Below, piece after piece: positions 36,333 through 45,263 of a DNA stretch of 64,000 nucleotides. Source of the DNA: Streptomyces inusitatus (GTDB lineage Bacteria; Actinomycetota; Actinomycetes; Streptomycetales; Streptomycetaceae). The stretch covers positions 310,001 through 374,000 of the forward strand of contig NZ_BMWG01000004.1 in assembly GCF_014651115.1 (NCBI RefSeq), read 5' to 3'. The translations under genes and the position numbers were made by a program. Below the pieces are notes generated by a model. The model was not told the DNA's origin. It did not search any database and saw nothing but the letters and a program-made list of their open reading frames with translations. Position 1 is the first letter of the stretch. Every line of letters begins with the position of its first letter.

Positions 36333-36560
36333 CTACGGCTTCGCCGTGGTACGGCGCTTGGCGGGGGTCGAGGTCTCGGCCCCGGGGGCCGTGGCCTCTT
36401 CCACAGCCGGTTCGGCGTCGGGCTCCTGGTCGTGCTCGGCGATGCCGGTGGCGATGAGCAGCGCGGCCTCGCTGTCGGGCAGGTCGATGGTCTGTCCGCG
36501 CTCGGGCCAGAGCTGCCCGTCGCGGGTGCCGGAGATCTGGACCTTCATACGCACACGCAT
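36333..36560 (-). CDS. small capsid-adjacent protein
   Basis: A 75-residue protein with a short beta-like N-terminal domain (MKVQISGTRDGQLWPERGQT) and an acidic Ala/Pro/Thr tail. It lies between capsid and connector genes, a position often held by a small head or capsid-stabilising protein. No closer identity can be given. Confidence 0.55.
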   Translation of the reverse strand: MRVRMKVQISGTRDGQLWPERGQTIDLPDSEAALLIATGIAEHDQEPDAEPAVEEATAPGAETSTPAKRRTTAKP

Positions 36561-36627
36561 GGCGTTTCCCCTTTCCTGGGGTGGAGGAGAGCGCGGGCCC
36601 GGCCGGTGCCGGGCCTGCGCGGGGTGA

Positions 36628-37842
36628 TCAGGTCGCGCCGCCGACGAATGACTTCACCGCGCCGGTCTGGTCGACGAGGAGGCCGTCCGCGCGGATGATC
36701 GCCCGGAACGTCACCAGGTCGGAGTTGAACGCGTAGTCGTCGGAGCGCTCGAACCGCAGTCCGCCCGCCATGCGGACGAAGTACTGGGAGAAGTCGCCGA
36801 ACGCCACCGACCTCGCGGCCGTCGCGACGGCGGCCACGTTGGGGTCGGTGCGCACCGGCTTGCCCAGCAGCAGGTCCGGCGCGCCGACCTGAAGGGACGG
36901 CTGCCACAGGTACTGGCCGTTCAGATCCTTCAGCTTCCGCGCGGCACCGAGGGTGGTGTCCCGCATCAGCCAGCCGCACGAGCCGCTGTTCCGGTACGGG
37001 GCGATGACGCTGTAGTACAGATCGATCAGGTCGTCCGCGGTGAACGCACCCGCCACGCCGGTGCCGCCCGTCTTGCCGGTCGTCGCCAGGGTGATGACGC
37101 CGGACGGCTTGGAGGAGCCGTCGCCGGTGATGGCGTGGACGCCGAACGCGTTGCCCAGTGCCCGGCCCGCCTGCATGGCGAGGTAGCCCTCCAGGTCGAC
37201 GCCGGTGTCGGTGAGGAGCTCGGTCGCCGCCTGGAGCAGGACGGCGTACTTGTAGGCGCTCAGGGTCCGCTTGGCGAACGCCGGGTCCGACTCGCCGATC
37301 GGGGCGGCCTCGGCGGTGAGCGAGGCGGTGGAGTGCGCCGTGGTGACGGGGATCTCGATGGTCTCGCCGGACGCGGTGCTCAGGACGGTCGGCCCGGCCA
37401 TCATGATCCCGGACACCTCGATGAGGTGGGCCATGAGACGGCCGTAGAACGAGGTGGGGACGGTGTTGCCGCCCGCGGTCGCGGTGCCCTTGACCAGGTC
37501 ACGGAACGCGACCCCGCCAGGCTTGGCTATGTCGATGTGGCGCATCTCGCCGCGCGCCCACCGGCGCAGCTCAGTGTCCTCGGAGGTCTCCTGCTTGCGT
37601 TCCTCCGGCTTGGCCATCAGGGAGGCGAACGCGGCGTCCGCGTCCCTGGACCGCTGCTCGGCCTCGGCCAGGTTCTTGGCGCGGGCGTCGATCTGGTCGA
37701 TCTCGCCGTTGAGGCGCTGGTAGGTCTGCTCCTCCTCGGCGGTGAGGTCGCGCTTGTTCTCCTCCGCCGTGTCGAGCAGTGCCTTGGCCTGCTCCCACAG
37801 ATTCGCGCGGCGTTCCTTCAGCCGCTGGATGTACTCGCTCAC
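36628..37842 (-). CDS. major capsid protein (HK97 fold)
   Basis: A 404-residue protein from GTG 37842, preceded by GGGAGGGCC; an in-frame ATG at 37860 has no such site. Residues about 1-110 are a coiled-coil scaffolding (delta) domain (EYIQRLKERRANLWEQAKAL) removed by the adjacent protease. The remainder is the HK97 capsid fold with TVPTSFYGRLMAHLIEVSG, GDGSSKPSGVI and VAFGDFSQYFVRMAGGLRFE. It is directly downstream of the prohead protease. Confidence 0.93.
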   Translation of the reverse strand: MSEYIQRLKERRANLWEQAKALLDTAEENKRDLTAEEEQTYQRLNGEIDQIDARAKNLAEAEQRSRDADAAFASLMAKPEERKQETSEDTELRRWARGEMRHIDIAKPGGVAFRDLVKGTATAGGNTVPTSFYGRLMAHLIEVSGIMMAGPTVLSTASGETIEIPVTTAHSTASLTAEAAPIGESDPAFAKRTLSAYKYAVLLQAATELLTDTGVDLEGYLAMQAGRALGNAFGVHAITGDGSSKPSGVITLATTGKTGGTGVAGAFTADDLIDLYYSVIAPYRNSGSCGWLMRDTTLGAARKLKDLNGQYLWQPSLQVGAPDLLLGKPVRTDPNVAAVATAARSVAFGDFSQYFVRMAGGLRFERSDDYAFNSDLVTFRAIIRADGLLVDQTGAVKSFVGGAT

Positions 37843-37934
37843 ATGGCCCTCCCGGGGCATGACGACAACACCCGCAGGCCGGCGGCCGGGGTGTCGGGGA
37901 TGAATGGGTGGTGCGAGGTGGGTTTCGCCCTGCC

Positions 37935-38615
37935 TCAGAAGGTGCGGCGCTTGTTCAGCTCGGCGCGCCGCTGCCGTACCGCGATCAGCGGGTGGGTGTC
38001 GCCCTGCCCGCCGAGCGGAATGATCGTGGGGGCCGGAGATCCGAGGAACCGGCCCAGGTCGCCGGCGTCGGCGGCGGCCCGGATCTCGGCCAGGTCCGCG
38101 CCCGCGCGGTCGGCGAGCGACCGCAGCCCGGTCGAGGTGTCCATGTACGCGGGTGCGTTCACCGGGGCGACGTCGATCAGGGCGCCGGAGAGCAGGGTGC
38201 GCAGGGGGAATCCGTCCTCGGTCTGGCCCCAGTCGTCCGCGAACGTACGGAACGCGAAGCTGGACCGGCGGACGTCGCCGCGCTGCACCAGCTCCAGCAC
38301 GTCCTCCCGCGACGCGGGCACGTCCACGCTGTAGTCCAGCCCGGTGCCGTCCGTGAGCAGCCGCAGCGTGCCCGCGTCGGTCGTGCCCAGCAGGCGGTTG
38401 TCGTCGTGGTTGTAGCGGGCCATCGCCTCCGGCCAGCCGTCGCCCTCCGACTTGGCGAAGAACGCCGGGTCGATCCGCTCGACGAACCCGCCCAGGTTCC
38501 GCGACAGGGCGTTGAACTTGGCGGCGTACCCGCCGATCGTCCTGCTGCTGTCACCGGCCGCTGCCCTGACCTCGACGAGGCCCCGGGTGAACCGGCGCTC
38601 GGCGTCGCTCATCAT
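37935..38615 (-). CDS. prohead serine protease (HK97 family)
   Basis: A 226-residue U35-type maturation protease. The catalytic His lies in MARYNHDDNRLLG (about residue 69) and the nucleophile Ser in VRRSSFAFRTF (about residue 117), the conserved spacing for this family. It cleaves the capsid delta domain during head maturation. Its start overlaps the portal stop. Confidence 0.9.
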   Translation of the reverse strand: MMSDAERRFTRGLVEVRAAAGDSSRTIGGYAAKFNALSRNLGGFVERIDPAFFAKSEGDGWPEAMARYNHDDNRLLGTTDAGTLRLLTDGTGLDYSVDVPASREDVLELVQRGDVRRSSFAFRTFADDWGQTEDGFPLRTLLSGALIDVAPVNAPAYMDTSTGLRSLADRAGADLAEIRAAADAGDLGRFLGSPAPTIIPLGGQGDTHPLIAVRQRRAELNKRRTF

Positions 38616-39754
38616 GCCTCCGTCTCATCCGCAGCGACTTTCACCAGCGGTGTGTAGTCCTGCCCCAGCCCGCCCGGCAGGGGCTCGAGCTCCTCGACCT
38701 GCCGCAGCTCGTCCACGTTGTTCAGCCCGATCTGCCGGGCGATGCGGTGCGTCTGGTAGCGGGTCAGGGTGTCCGTACGCAGCATCGCGTCGGCGTTGAA
38801 CCGGGCCTCCTCCGACGGCGGCCGCAGCAGGCTGAATGCCTCCTCCAGGCGGGCGAGCCAGGGCCGCAGCGTCCACGTCAGCAGGTCGATGCTGTTCTGT
38901 TCGACCGTGGTGTAGGTGAGATTGTTGCCGGTGGTCCCGCCGACCTTCTCCGGCGGGACGCCGTAGATCGCCGCGATCTGGTTCGCCGACGCCTTGATCG
39001 TCTCCAGGAACTGCGACTCGTTCGCCGGAACGCTGATGGGCCGGTACTTCACACCGAGCCCGAGCGCGACCACGTCCCGCCCTGCGGCGGCCTCCTTGAA
39101 CCGGGCCTTCAGGATCCCGGCCGCTTCCCTGTCCACGACCTTGTCGGTCTCCAGCACGGCCGCCGGCGTCGACCCGTTCTCGAACCAGTCGCGCCCGAAC
39201 TCCGCCGCCAGCAGCGCGGTGTCCGTCGTCGTCGCGAAGTACGCGATCGGAGAGAGCCCCAGGGTCTGCCCGGGCAGCGTGTACGCGGCGATGTGGAAGA
39301 GCTGCCCCGGCTCCAGGCGGCGGCCCTTGTAGAACCAGACCGGCACCACCGCAAGGTTGTCCTCGATCGACACGTCGTCGGGGTGGAGCCACTCAATCTG
39401 CGACGGCCACCCCGCCTGGTCATGAGCGACGACCAGGCCGTAGGCGTTGCCGCGCAGCGTCAGCGAGGTCATGCACCGGTGCAGCCAGTCGTACCGGGTC
39501 CCCGCCGCCGCCGGCCGCCGGAACAGCGGAGGCAGCAGCCCCGGCCGCAGACTCCCGTCCGCCCCTGCCCGGAACGACTTCAGCGGCATCGACGCCACCG
39601 AATCCGCCAGCAGCCGCGTCGCCGAGTACACCGCGGCCAGCCGCAGCGCCCGCTCCTGGCCGACCCCGGAGAGACGGGGGCCGCCCGAGCCCCACACGTC
39701 CTGATACGAGATCGCCCGCTTCTCCTTGCGGCGGAAGGGCCACCACCAGCTCAC
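38612..39754 (-). CDS. portal protein (HK97 family)
   Basis: A 380-residue portal forming the dodecameric ring through which DNA enters. Seen are the N-terminal WWWPFRRKEKRAIS, the helical stem region PEKVGGTTGNNLTYTTVEQN and NVDELRQVEELEPLPGGLG near the C-terminus. It is followed by the protease through a 4-bp overlap and preceded by the large terminase. Confidence 0.93.
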   Translation of the reverse strand: MSWWWPFRRKEKRAISYQDVWGSGGPRLSGVGQERALRLAAVYSATRLLADSVASMPLKSFRAGADGSLRPGLLPPLFRRPAAAGTRYDWLHRCMTSLTLRGNAYGLVVAHDQAGWPSQIEWLHPDDVSIEDNLAVVPVWFYKGRRLEPGQLFHIAAYTLPGQTLGLSPIAYFATTTDTALLAAEFGRDWFENGSTPAAVLETDKVVDREAAGILKARFKEAAAGRDVVALGLGVKYRPISVPANESQFLETIKASANQIAAIYGVPPEKVGGTTGNNLTYTTVEQNSIDLLTWTLRPWLARLEEAFSLLRPPSEEARFNADAMLRTDTLTRYQTHRIARQIGLNNVDELRQVEELEPLPGGLGQDYTPLVKVAADETEA

Positions 39755-39770
39755 CGCCCCACCTCCCCTC

Positions 39771-41333
39771 TCACCACACGCTGTCGAGAATGTCGCCGCC
39801 GGTCTCCTCGACCTCTACGCCGAGGCCGTGCTTCGCGAAGGTCACGGCCACCAGCGGGCTGATGTCCGTGCCCACACCGCGCCGCGCCCACGCCCACGCG
39901 TCCCCGAGCGGGCGCTGCTGCGCCCCGGCGAGCGCGGTCGCCAGCGGGGCCTGGTCGAGGTGGGAGAGGGACTGCTCGGCCACGGCGTCGTAGAAGGAGC
40001 CGCACGCCTGTCCGATCTGCCGGACTGTCGGCTGCACGACCTCGACGACCGCCTCCTTGTTGCCGGTCAGCTCCTGCTCCACCTCGGACAGGGCCTCTTC
40101 CAGGTCCTTGATGAGGGACCCGGCCGGACCGCCCCCGTCGATCACCCAGCACCGGGGCCGCCACCGCTTGTGCAGCTGCTTCGCCCGCTCCACCACCCAG
40201 CCCATGCCGGGCCGGTGGTCAACGACTTCGACATGGGTGCCGCCCCGCCACTCACCGGCGACGCCGATCGCTGCATGCGACCGCTCGGGGGTCGCGTCGA
40301 CCGCGAACGCCACCTCGCCTTCCGGTGCGGACTCGCGGGCCGCGAGCGCCCGCCAGGCGTCCTCGCCGATCACCTGCCAGGTGTCCGCCGAGTCCGACGG
40401 ATAGTCGCCCACGCCCAGGCGCTCGCGGGCGTACCCGGCCGGGCTGAGGGTCGCTCGCTCTCTCGCCACCTTCTCCAGCGTCAGCCGGTACCCGACGCCG
40501 GGGTTCGACTTCAGGACCGCCTCGTCGGACGCGACATCGTCATGGGCGGCACAGTCCGCCGGGCACTCAGCCAGGTGCGGCACGACCGACCACTCGAAGT
40601 ACGACAACGACGGGTCTGCGGAGCGGACCTCGATCGCGGCCAGCGCCCGCCGCCGCAGACGCCCCAGCACCACGGACGGCGCGCCGATCCCCGCAGAGCC
40701 CAAATACCAGATCTGCGGGTTGGGAACGGCGGCCATGGTCGGCAGGAGCGCGTCCATCGCGTCGTCGCCGAGGATCATGTCCTCGTCCAGGATGTTGCAG
40801 TCGCCGGTGAAGCCACGGCCGGATCCCTTGGACCGGGCGATGAACCGGAGTATCTGCCCGGTGTGGAGCTCGATGCCTTCTTCGCCGACCGTCTGCCGGT
40901 AAGTTTTCACCCTTTTATGCAGGTCAGGGCATCCACGGATCAGCCGCTCGACCCTTTTGAACGCGGCCTTCGCGGTCTTGAACTCGTGCGCGCTGTGGAG
41001 GATGAGCTTCTCGCCGCCGATGAACAGGCCCCACAGCTCCCGGGCCTCAAGCACGCCCCCCTTCCCGTTCTGGCGGGGCACGTTGACCGCGACTTCGAAG
41101 CTGGCCCAGGAGCCGTCGGGCTTCTCGCCCATCCCGACCCGCAGGATGTGCTGCTGCCACGGGTCCAGGTGAAGCCCGGCCCGGGCCGCGAGGTCGATCG
41201 CCTCCTGGCCCGCGCTCGACACCGACGGCGGGGAGACCTGGATCGGCGGCTCCTGCCAGCCGTATGGCCCCTCAGCCCCCGACGATTTGCTGGGTGGCTG
41301 CTCGGCGCTTGGCCCGCTGTTCGGCGATGTCAT
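39771..41333 (-). CDS. terminase large subunit
   Basis: A 520-residue packaging motor. The ATPase half has a Walker A-like VNVPRQNGKGG (about residue 85), the Walker B-type DCNILDEDMILGD (about 180) and the coupling motif region YLGSAGIGAP. The nuclease half begins near EVAFAVDATPERSHAAIGV with the first metal Asp and includes WVIDGGGPAGSL. It cuts concatemers and translocates DNA into the prohead. Its start overlaps the small subunit gene by 62 bp. Confidence 0.92.
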   Translation of the reverse strand: MTSPNSGPSAEQPPSKSSGAEGPYGWQEPPIQVSPPSVSSAGQEAIDLAARAGLHLDPWQQHILRVGMGEKPDGSWASFEVAVNVPRQNGKGGVLEARELWGLFIGGEKLILHSAHEFKTAKAAFKRVERLIRGCPDLHKRVKTYRQTVGEEGIELHTGQILRFIARSKGSGRGFTGDCNILDEDMILGDDAMDALLPTMAAVPNPQIWYLGSAGIGAPSVVLGRLRRRALAAIEVRSADPSLSYFEWSVVPHLAECPADCAAHDDVASDEAVLKSNPGVGYRLTLEKVARERATLSPAGYARERLGVGDYPSDSADTWQVIGEDAWRALAARESAPEGEVAFAVDATPERSHAAIGVAGEWRGGTHVEVVDHRPGMGWVVERAKQLHKRWRPRCWVIDGGGPAGSLIKDLEEALSEVEQELTGNKEAVVEVVQPTVRQIGQACGSFYDAVAEQSLSHLDQAPLATALAGAQQRPLGDAWAWARRGVGTDISPLVAVTFAKHGLGVEVEETGGDILDSVW

Positions 41334-41544
41334 CGACGGCGTCCCCCTTCGACTCCACCGGGGCCAGGCCGCGCAGCCGGACCATCAACGCACTCAGCTC
41401 CCGCGCGCACACGGCCTTCGCGGCTGGGGCCTCCGCCTCGTCGAGCGCCTCGGCCAGTGCCTCGGCGACGGCCGCCAGCCCCGGAGCCACCGGCGACACG
41501 TTGAGCTGCTGGATCTCCGCGCGGATCGCGTCGGCCGTCGCCAC
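41272..41544 (-). CDS. probable terminase small subunit
   Basis: A 90-residue, largely helical Ala/Glu-rich protein overlapping the large subunit gene. The start ATG 41544 begins MATADAIRAEIQQLNVSP, and the basic C-terminal helix AEQRAKRRAATQQIVGG resembles small terminase tails. DNA recognition would be its role. The identification rests on position and composition, and the usual helix-turn-helix is not evident. Confidence 0.55.
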   Translation of the reverse strand: MATADAIRAEIQQLNVSPVAPGLAAVAEALAEALDEAEAPAAKAVCARELSALMVRLRGLAPVESKGDAVDDIAEQRAKRRAATQQIVGG

Positions 41545-41569
41545 CCCGCCACCCCCTCACTGTCTGTGA

Positions 41570-41600
41570 TGTAACTGATAGTGAGATTTGGTTAGTTACA
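41570..41600. promoter_or_regulatory. inverted repeat upstream of the late (packaging) operon
   Basis: TGTAACT (41570-41576) and AGTTACA (41594-41600) form perfect 7-bp arms around an AT-rich 17-bp spacer, 26 bp upstream of the terminase small subunit gene. The stretch is markedly AT-richer than its neighbours. It may be the late promoter or the binding site of a late activator. Confidence 0.4.
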
Positions 41601-41820
41601 AGGAGTGATGCCCCGATTTACATCAGAACGTCAAACCGATGGGGATCGCTCAGATCAGCCGCGCAAAAAAATGGGCGAGAAGGGCTTTTGGGTCGCCCGT
41701 TCCCCTGCCAAAAGAATGGGCCGGGCTGGGGCGATGGGCCCGCCGGGCGGTGCTCGGAGTACTCATCCGGCCGGCCCCGGGGCCGGTCACGCACTGCGAT
41801 CCGTCACCGGTCGCACTCGG

Positions 41821-42258
41821 TCACCACGCTCGGGATGCCTGCGGCATCGCGCTGGGTGACGGGGCGCGGCGCTGCCCGTACCAGCGGCCAGCCACCCGCT
41901 CCATCGCCGGGGAGCGCATCGCCGCGATGCGCTGCATCACGATCTCGCGCCCCGGGTCGACGGTGATGATGCGGGCTTCGAGCCGCTTGTACTTCGCGAT
42001 CGCCTTGGGGCTGGGCATGGTGTGGATCAGGTAGACGTCGACCTGGTCCAGGTGCTGGCACGCCTCATCGATGGCGGCGAACCGCGCACGCTGCGCCACG
42101 CGCTGCACTGTCGGGTCGTGGTTCCAGTTCGGTGCGCCCGGTCCGGTGAGGGCGAGGGCGATGCGGTCGAGGTCGATGACGATGTCCCGCGCGGTGGCGT
42201 GCGCCTCGATCCAGCTGGTCTTCCCTGCAGCCGGCGGGCCGGTGACGACGTACAGCAT
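41821..42258 (-). CDS. P-loop nucleotide/polynucleotide kinase-like protein
   Basis: A 145-residue AAA_33-type kinase fold. Walker A is VTGPPAAGKTSW near the N-terminus, followed by DIVIDLDRIALAL and YLIHTMPSP, with an Arg-rich lid (EIVMQRIAAMRS). Such proteins resemble the kinase half of T4 Pnkp and act on nucleic acid ends or small metabolites. It is the last gene of the early operon, just before the late region. Confidence 0.7.
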   Translation of the reverse strand: MLYVVTGPPAAGKTSWIEAHATARDIVIDLDRIALALTGPGAPNWNHDPTVQRVAQRARFAAIDEACQHLDQVDVYLIHTMPSPKAIAKYKRLEARIITVDPGREIVMQRIAAMRSPAMERVAGRWYGQRRAPSPSAMPQASRAW

Positions 42259-42282
42259 CGCGTCACCTCCTGGGCGAGAGCG

Positions 42283-42444
42283 TCAGTGGCGGGGTACTCC
42301 GGCGAGTGCCCGACCTTCCTCGTCGTCCTGGCCGAGCGGGTGGGCGCGCTGAGCCTGGAGATCGGCTGCAAGGCTGACCATGCTCTCCCTGATGCGCTGC
42401 TCGACCTTCTCGATCAGCCACTCCGTCACGTGATCACGGGCCAT
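42283..42444 (-). CDS. 53-residue prophage protein
   Basis: A short gene with ATG 42444 and GGAGG eight bases before it. The product (MARDHVTEWLIEKVEQRIRE...) is amphipathic and helical and ends with an acidic, Gly/Arg-containing tail. There is no known family. It lies in the leftward early operon between the DUF6221-type gene and the kinase. Confidence 0.55.
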   Translation of the reverse strand: MARDHVTEWLIEKVEQRIRESMVSLAADLQAQRAHPLGQDDEEGRALAGVPRH

Positions 42445-42463
42445 GGTCACAACCTCCGTAGAG

Positions 42464-43003
42464 TCAGGGCCGCCATCCATCCCGGTAGTCGGGGTGGTCG
42501 GCGTAGGGGAGGGCGAGCAGCCGGAGGACCGACAGCGGGGTGAACGGCGCAGGCACACGGACGAGGCTTTCGTTCTGTGCCCAGCGTGTGCCGTTCTCTT
42601 CCTGTACTGGGCCCATCCACCGGAGCGCGCACGACCCGCTGAACGAGTGCTCCGTCGTGCACCCGGTCGAGCAGTCGGCGGCGGACTCCCCGATGATGCG
42701 CCGCGTCGCCTCGATCTCGGCAAGGACGCGGGCCGGGTCGTGGCGGGCGATGTGCTGCACGCGGGCATCTGCGTCTTCCTCGCCCTCGCCTGCCTCAGTC
42801 GCGACGACGGCGTAGGCAGAAGACTCCTCGGCCACGACCACCGCCCGGTCCGGGGCGTCCCAGTACTGCACGGACCATTCGAGTTGGGGGTGCCGGTCTA
42901 GCTTCACCCAGCTCGGAGGCTCGGCAGCTGCCCGTGCCGCTGCCTCGTCTTCGTCGAGCCGGGCTCGCAGGAACTCCACCAGGTCGTTGGTCATGTCGCT
43001 CAT
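42464..43003 (-). CDS. DUF6221-type protein
   Basis: A 179-residue protein with the N-terminal pattern NDLVEFLRARLDEDEAAARA and the mid region HIARHDPARVLAEIEATRRI, which I recognise as the DUF6221 family common in Streptomyces phages. The cysteine-containing CSTGCTTEH segment lies between. No function is established. Confidence 0.75.
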   Translation of the reverse strand: MSDMTNDLVEFLRARLDEDEAAARAAAEPPSWVKLDRHPQLEWSVQYWDAPDRAVVVAEESSAYAVVATEAGEGEEDADARVQHIARHDPARVLAEIEATRRIIGESAADCSTGCTTEHSFSGSCALRWMGPVQEENGTRWAQNESLVRVPAPFTPLSVLRLLALPYADHPDYRDGWRP

Positions 43004-43006
43004 GCT

Positions 43007-43285
43007 TCACCATCTCCTCGATGCGCGCTGCGGTGGCCGGGGCGTGGTCCGGTTGCCGCGGGCGCTGTTGCACCGGCGGTGCGCTGACCGCGCGTTGGCG
43101 GGGGCGAGGAGGTCGCCGCCGCGGCTGAGGGGTACGAGGTGGTCGAGGGTGAAGGCGAGCGGGTGGCGCTGCCGGTCGACCGTCGTGGGGATGTTGTGGC
43201 CGCAGATCCAGCACGGCAGGCCGAGCGCGCGCTGCGCGTCGACCAGCCGGCGGTACGGACGTCCATTGCGGGGGTTGACCAGCAC
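43007..43285 (-). CDS. HNH endonuclease, early region
   Basis: A 92-residue HNH nuclease. The zinc-binding pair CWICGH (about residues 25-30), the catalytic FTLDHLVPLSRGGD (Asp-His) and NARSAHRRCNSARGN (Asn/His region) are present. In many actinophages such a protein acts with the terminase in DNA cutting. Here it is 1.5 kb upstream of the terminase genes and in the early operon. Confidence 0.85.
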   Translation of the reverse strand: MLVNPRNGRPYRRLVDAQRALGLPCWICGHNIPTTVDRQRHPLAFTLDHLVPLSRGGDLLAPANARSAHRRCNSARGNRTTPRPPQRASRRW

Positions 43286-43305
43286 AGGCAGCCCCCCTTT
43301 GGGGG

Positions 43306-43590
43306 TCAGCCCCCGTCGATGCTGTCGTTGATGCTGCCGTCGTCGAAGTAGTCGAGGGTGTCCTGGTCCTTCTTGTCCATCTTCTTGAGCGAGTTCTTTA
43401 CGGCCCAGTCCAGAAGGGCATCGTCATAGTCCTTCTGGCTCAGGTCTTCGCACTCTGTGGGCCTGGAGTCGGCGGTCGATTTATCCGTGATCGCGCGCTG
43501 GCAGTCCTCGACGCTGTACGAGCTGCACCCGCTGAGCGCGGCGAGCAGGAGCGCGGCGGTGATGGCCGCTGTGGTGGTGCGGGTGCGCAT
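43306..43590 (-). CDS. small secreted lipoprotein
   Basis: A 94-residue protein with a classic lipoprotein signal: basic MRTRTTT, a hydrophobic core (AAITAALLLAALSGC) and lipobox LSGC with the Cys near residue 22. The mature part is acidic, with Asp/Lys-rich segments (KKMDKKDQDTLDYFDDG). ATG 43590 has GGGGGG before it. Phage lipoproteins often block superinfection, but no such role can be read from the sequence. Confidence 0.75.
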   Translation of the reverse strand: MRTRTTTAAITAALLLAALSGCSSYSVEDCQRAITDKSTADSRPTECEDLSQKDYDDALLDWAVKNSLKKMDKKDQDTLDYFDDGSINDSIDGG

Positions 43591-43678
43591 GGTCCCCCCA
43601 AGGACGCTTGGTGTGAGCATGCATCGTCCCGAACGGGAGGCTGGCGCGAGGGCGGTGTGTCCGGACCGTGACATGCCG

Positions 43679-43713
43679 AAGGCCCCGACCGGGGGTGGTG
43701 GTCGGGGCCTTCG
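43679..43713. terminator. hairpin terminator in the early region
   Basis: AAGGCCCCGACC and GGTCGGGGCCTT form a perfect 12-bp stem around a 10-base loop. It lies between the 60-residue HTH gene and the lipoprotein gene, and so may attenuate the downstream early genes. Confidence 0.75.
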
Positions 43714-43776
43714 AGTGTCTGGGGTGTTCGGGCACGCCGAACGCCCCTTGAGTGTTACACCGGGTGATCCTGTGGG

Positions 43777-43959
43777 TCAAGCCGCCTTCTGTGCCACACG
43801 GTCGCGGAGTTCGTTCAGGTCGATGAGTGCCCTGCCTGCCTGGTCGTAGCCGTGGTGGGTGAGGCGTCCCCGCCGAAGCCACTGGCGGATAGTGCCCGGC
43901 GGGATGTTGGTGGCTGCCTGGGCGGCGTACGCGTCGAGAAGGACCCGATGATCGTTCAT
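43777..43959 (-). CDS. small helix-turn-helix (MerR/excisionase-type) protein
   Basis: A 60-residue protein: VLLDAYAAQAATNIPPGTIR, WLRRGRLTHHGYDQAGRAL and a final helix. This is the winged helix pattern of short phage regulators and excisionases that read a DNA site (turn followed by basic helix RQWLRRGRL). A candidate excisionase or local regulator, with the 106-residue gene at 52.4 kb as the alternative. Confidence 0.65.
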   Translation of the reverse strand: MNDHRVLLDAYAAQAATNIPPGTIRQWLRRGRLTHHGYDQAGRALIDLNELRDRVAQKAA

Positions 43960-44007
43960 TCCTTCAGTGTGCGCCCTGAATCAGCCAGGTGGCGGGGCCG
44001 CCCTCGT

Positions 44008-45000
44008 CTACGCGTACCCACCTTCCATCGGCGGGGCCGCCGCCGTTTCGCTGGTGCTGCGCCTCGCTTTGCGGGACAGCACAGTGCGGACATAGGCGTC
44101 ATCAACGGTGACCCGATGGACGCGGGCGACGCGCTTCACGATGTCGGCGGCCTTCGGCTTCGGCCCGAGGTCGGCCGCCGCGTCGAGGATGGCTCCGGCC
44201 TTGCCTCTGGGCGGCAGCGGCGTGGCCTGAGGCGCATCATGATGCGCATCATCCGTATCGCCCCGCTCTACCGTGATGCGCGACGCGGGCCCTCCGAGAA
44301 CCAGGGCGACGTGAACAGCGTCCACGATCACCCCGTAGGTGACCAGCATCGACGCCAGCTCGGCCGGGGGCATATCAGGGTGCGCATCATGCGCGATCCG
44401 GATCGCGTTAGCCGGGTCCATCTCGGCGAAGCGCCGCCGCAGGACCTCGCTCGCCGTCGGCTTCAGCGCTCCCGAGCGTTCCTGCGCGGAGGGAGGTGAC
44501 GGCGGGCCGTGCTCGATGTGGTCGATCGCACGGGCCTTGACGGTCCGCCCGGCCAGGCGCGGCGCGAGCGCCCAGGCCCACCCGCCGAACGTGGGCAGCC
44601 GGTACGGCTGCTCGGCACGGGCGGCCCGCGCGTCGGCCCGCGGCCCGGCCCAGGACAGCTCAGACAGCAGCAGCAGGCCGACGGTCGGGATCGCGAAGAG
44701 CAGGAACGCAGGTGTCCCGCCGCCGATCAGGACAGCGTGGAACCGGTTCAGGTAGACCGACACGGCGGCCATGCCCACTGCGGTGAGCCGTGCGCCGAAC
44801 GCCGAGCGGCCGGCGGCCGACGCCTCGGACGCGAGGTGGAGGCAGGCGTAGGCGATGCCGTCGAAGACGAGGAACACCGCGAGGGCGATGACCTCCGGGG
44901 CGTTGTAGTGGCGGGCGACCGCGTAGAGAGACCACCCAGTGGTGGTCAGGGCGGCGAGAGACACGATGGTCAGCGCGGCCCGCCAGGCGTTGCGGTTCAC
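44008..45000 (-). CDS. DUF2637 (SpdB-like) membrane protein
   Basis: A 330-residue protein from GTG 45000. Residues about 5-130 form four hydrophobic helices (WRAALTIVSLAALTTTGWSL, EVIALAVFLVFDGIAYACLH, ARLTAVGMAAVSVYLNRFHA and AFLLFAIPTVGLLLLSEL) with the pattern of DUF2637 proteins of actinomycete conjugative plasmids, related to spread (Spd) proteins. The C-terminal half is soluble and basic, possibly DNA-binding. A plasmid-type gene inside a tailed prophage is notable. Confidence 0.75.
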   Translation of the reverse strand: MNRNAWRAALTIVSLAALTTTGWSLYAVARHYNAPEVIALAVFLVFDGIAYACLHLASEASAAGRSAFGARLTAVGMAAVSVYLNRFHAVLIGGGTPAFLLFAIPTVGLLLLSELSWAGPRADARAARAEQPYRLPTFGGWAWALAPRLAGRTVKARAIDHIEHGPPSPPSAQERSGALKPTASEVLRRRFAEMDPANAIRIAHDAHPDMPPAELASMLVTYGVIVDAVHVALVLGGPASRITVERGDTDDAHHDAPQATPLPPRGKAGAILDAAADLGPKPKAADIVKRVARVHRVTVDDAYVRTVLSRKARRSTSETAAAPPMEGGYA

Positions 45001-45002
45001 GA

Positions 45003-45263
45003 TCAGCTCTCCCGCTCGGCCAGGTCGCTGCCCACGCTGCGGGCGTTCTCGGCGTCGAGGGCTGCGAGGAGTTCGCGGAGACGGATCTCCAGGCGAACGG
45101 CGGCGCTGAGCATGGCCCGGTCGTCGTGGATGTTGGCGTTTTCCTGCTCGGCGAGAGTCTTGCGGGCGAGGTCGAGCGCAATGTCGAGCGGAGGCGTCCA
45201 CCCGATGGTGTGCCTGGTCGGGTCGTGGAGCGGCTGGTGCAGGGCAGAGGTGTAGTCGGTCAT
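45003..45263 (-). CDS. hypothetical early protein (86 aa)
   Basis: A soluble, helical 86-residue protein (DIALDLARKTLAEQENANIH, then RLEIRLRELLAALDAENARS). Its start overlaps the stop of the 92-residue gene upstream (ATGA), so it is part of a coupled early operon. No family is recognised. Confidence 0.6.
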   Translation of the reverse strand: MTDYTSALHQPLHDPTRHTIGWTPPLDIALDLARKTLAEQENANIHDDRAMLSAAVRLEIRLRELLAALDAENARSVGSDLAERES

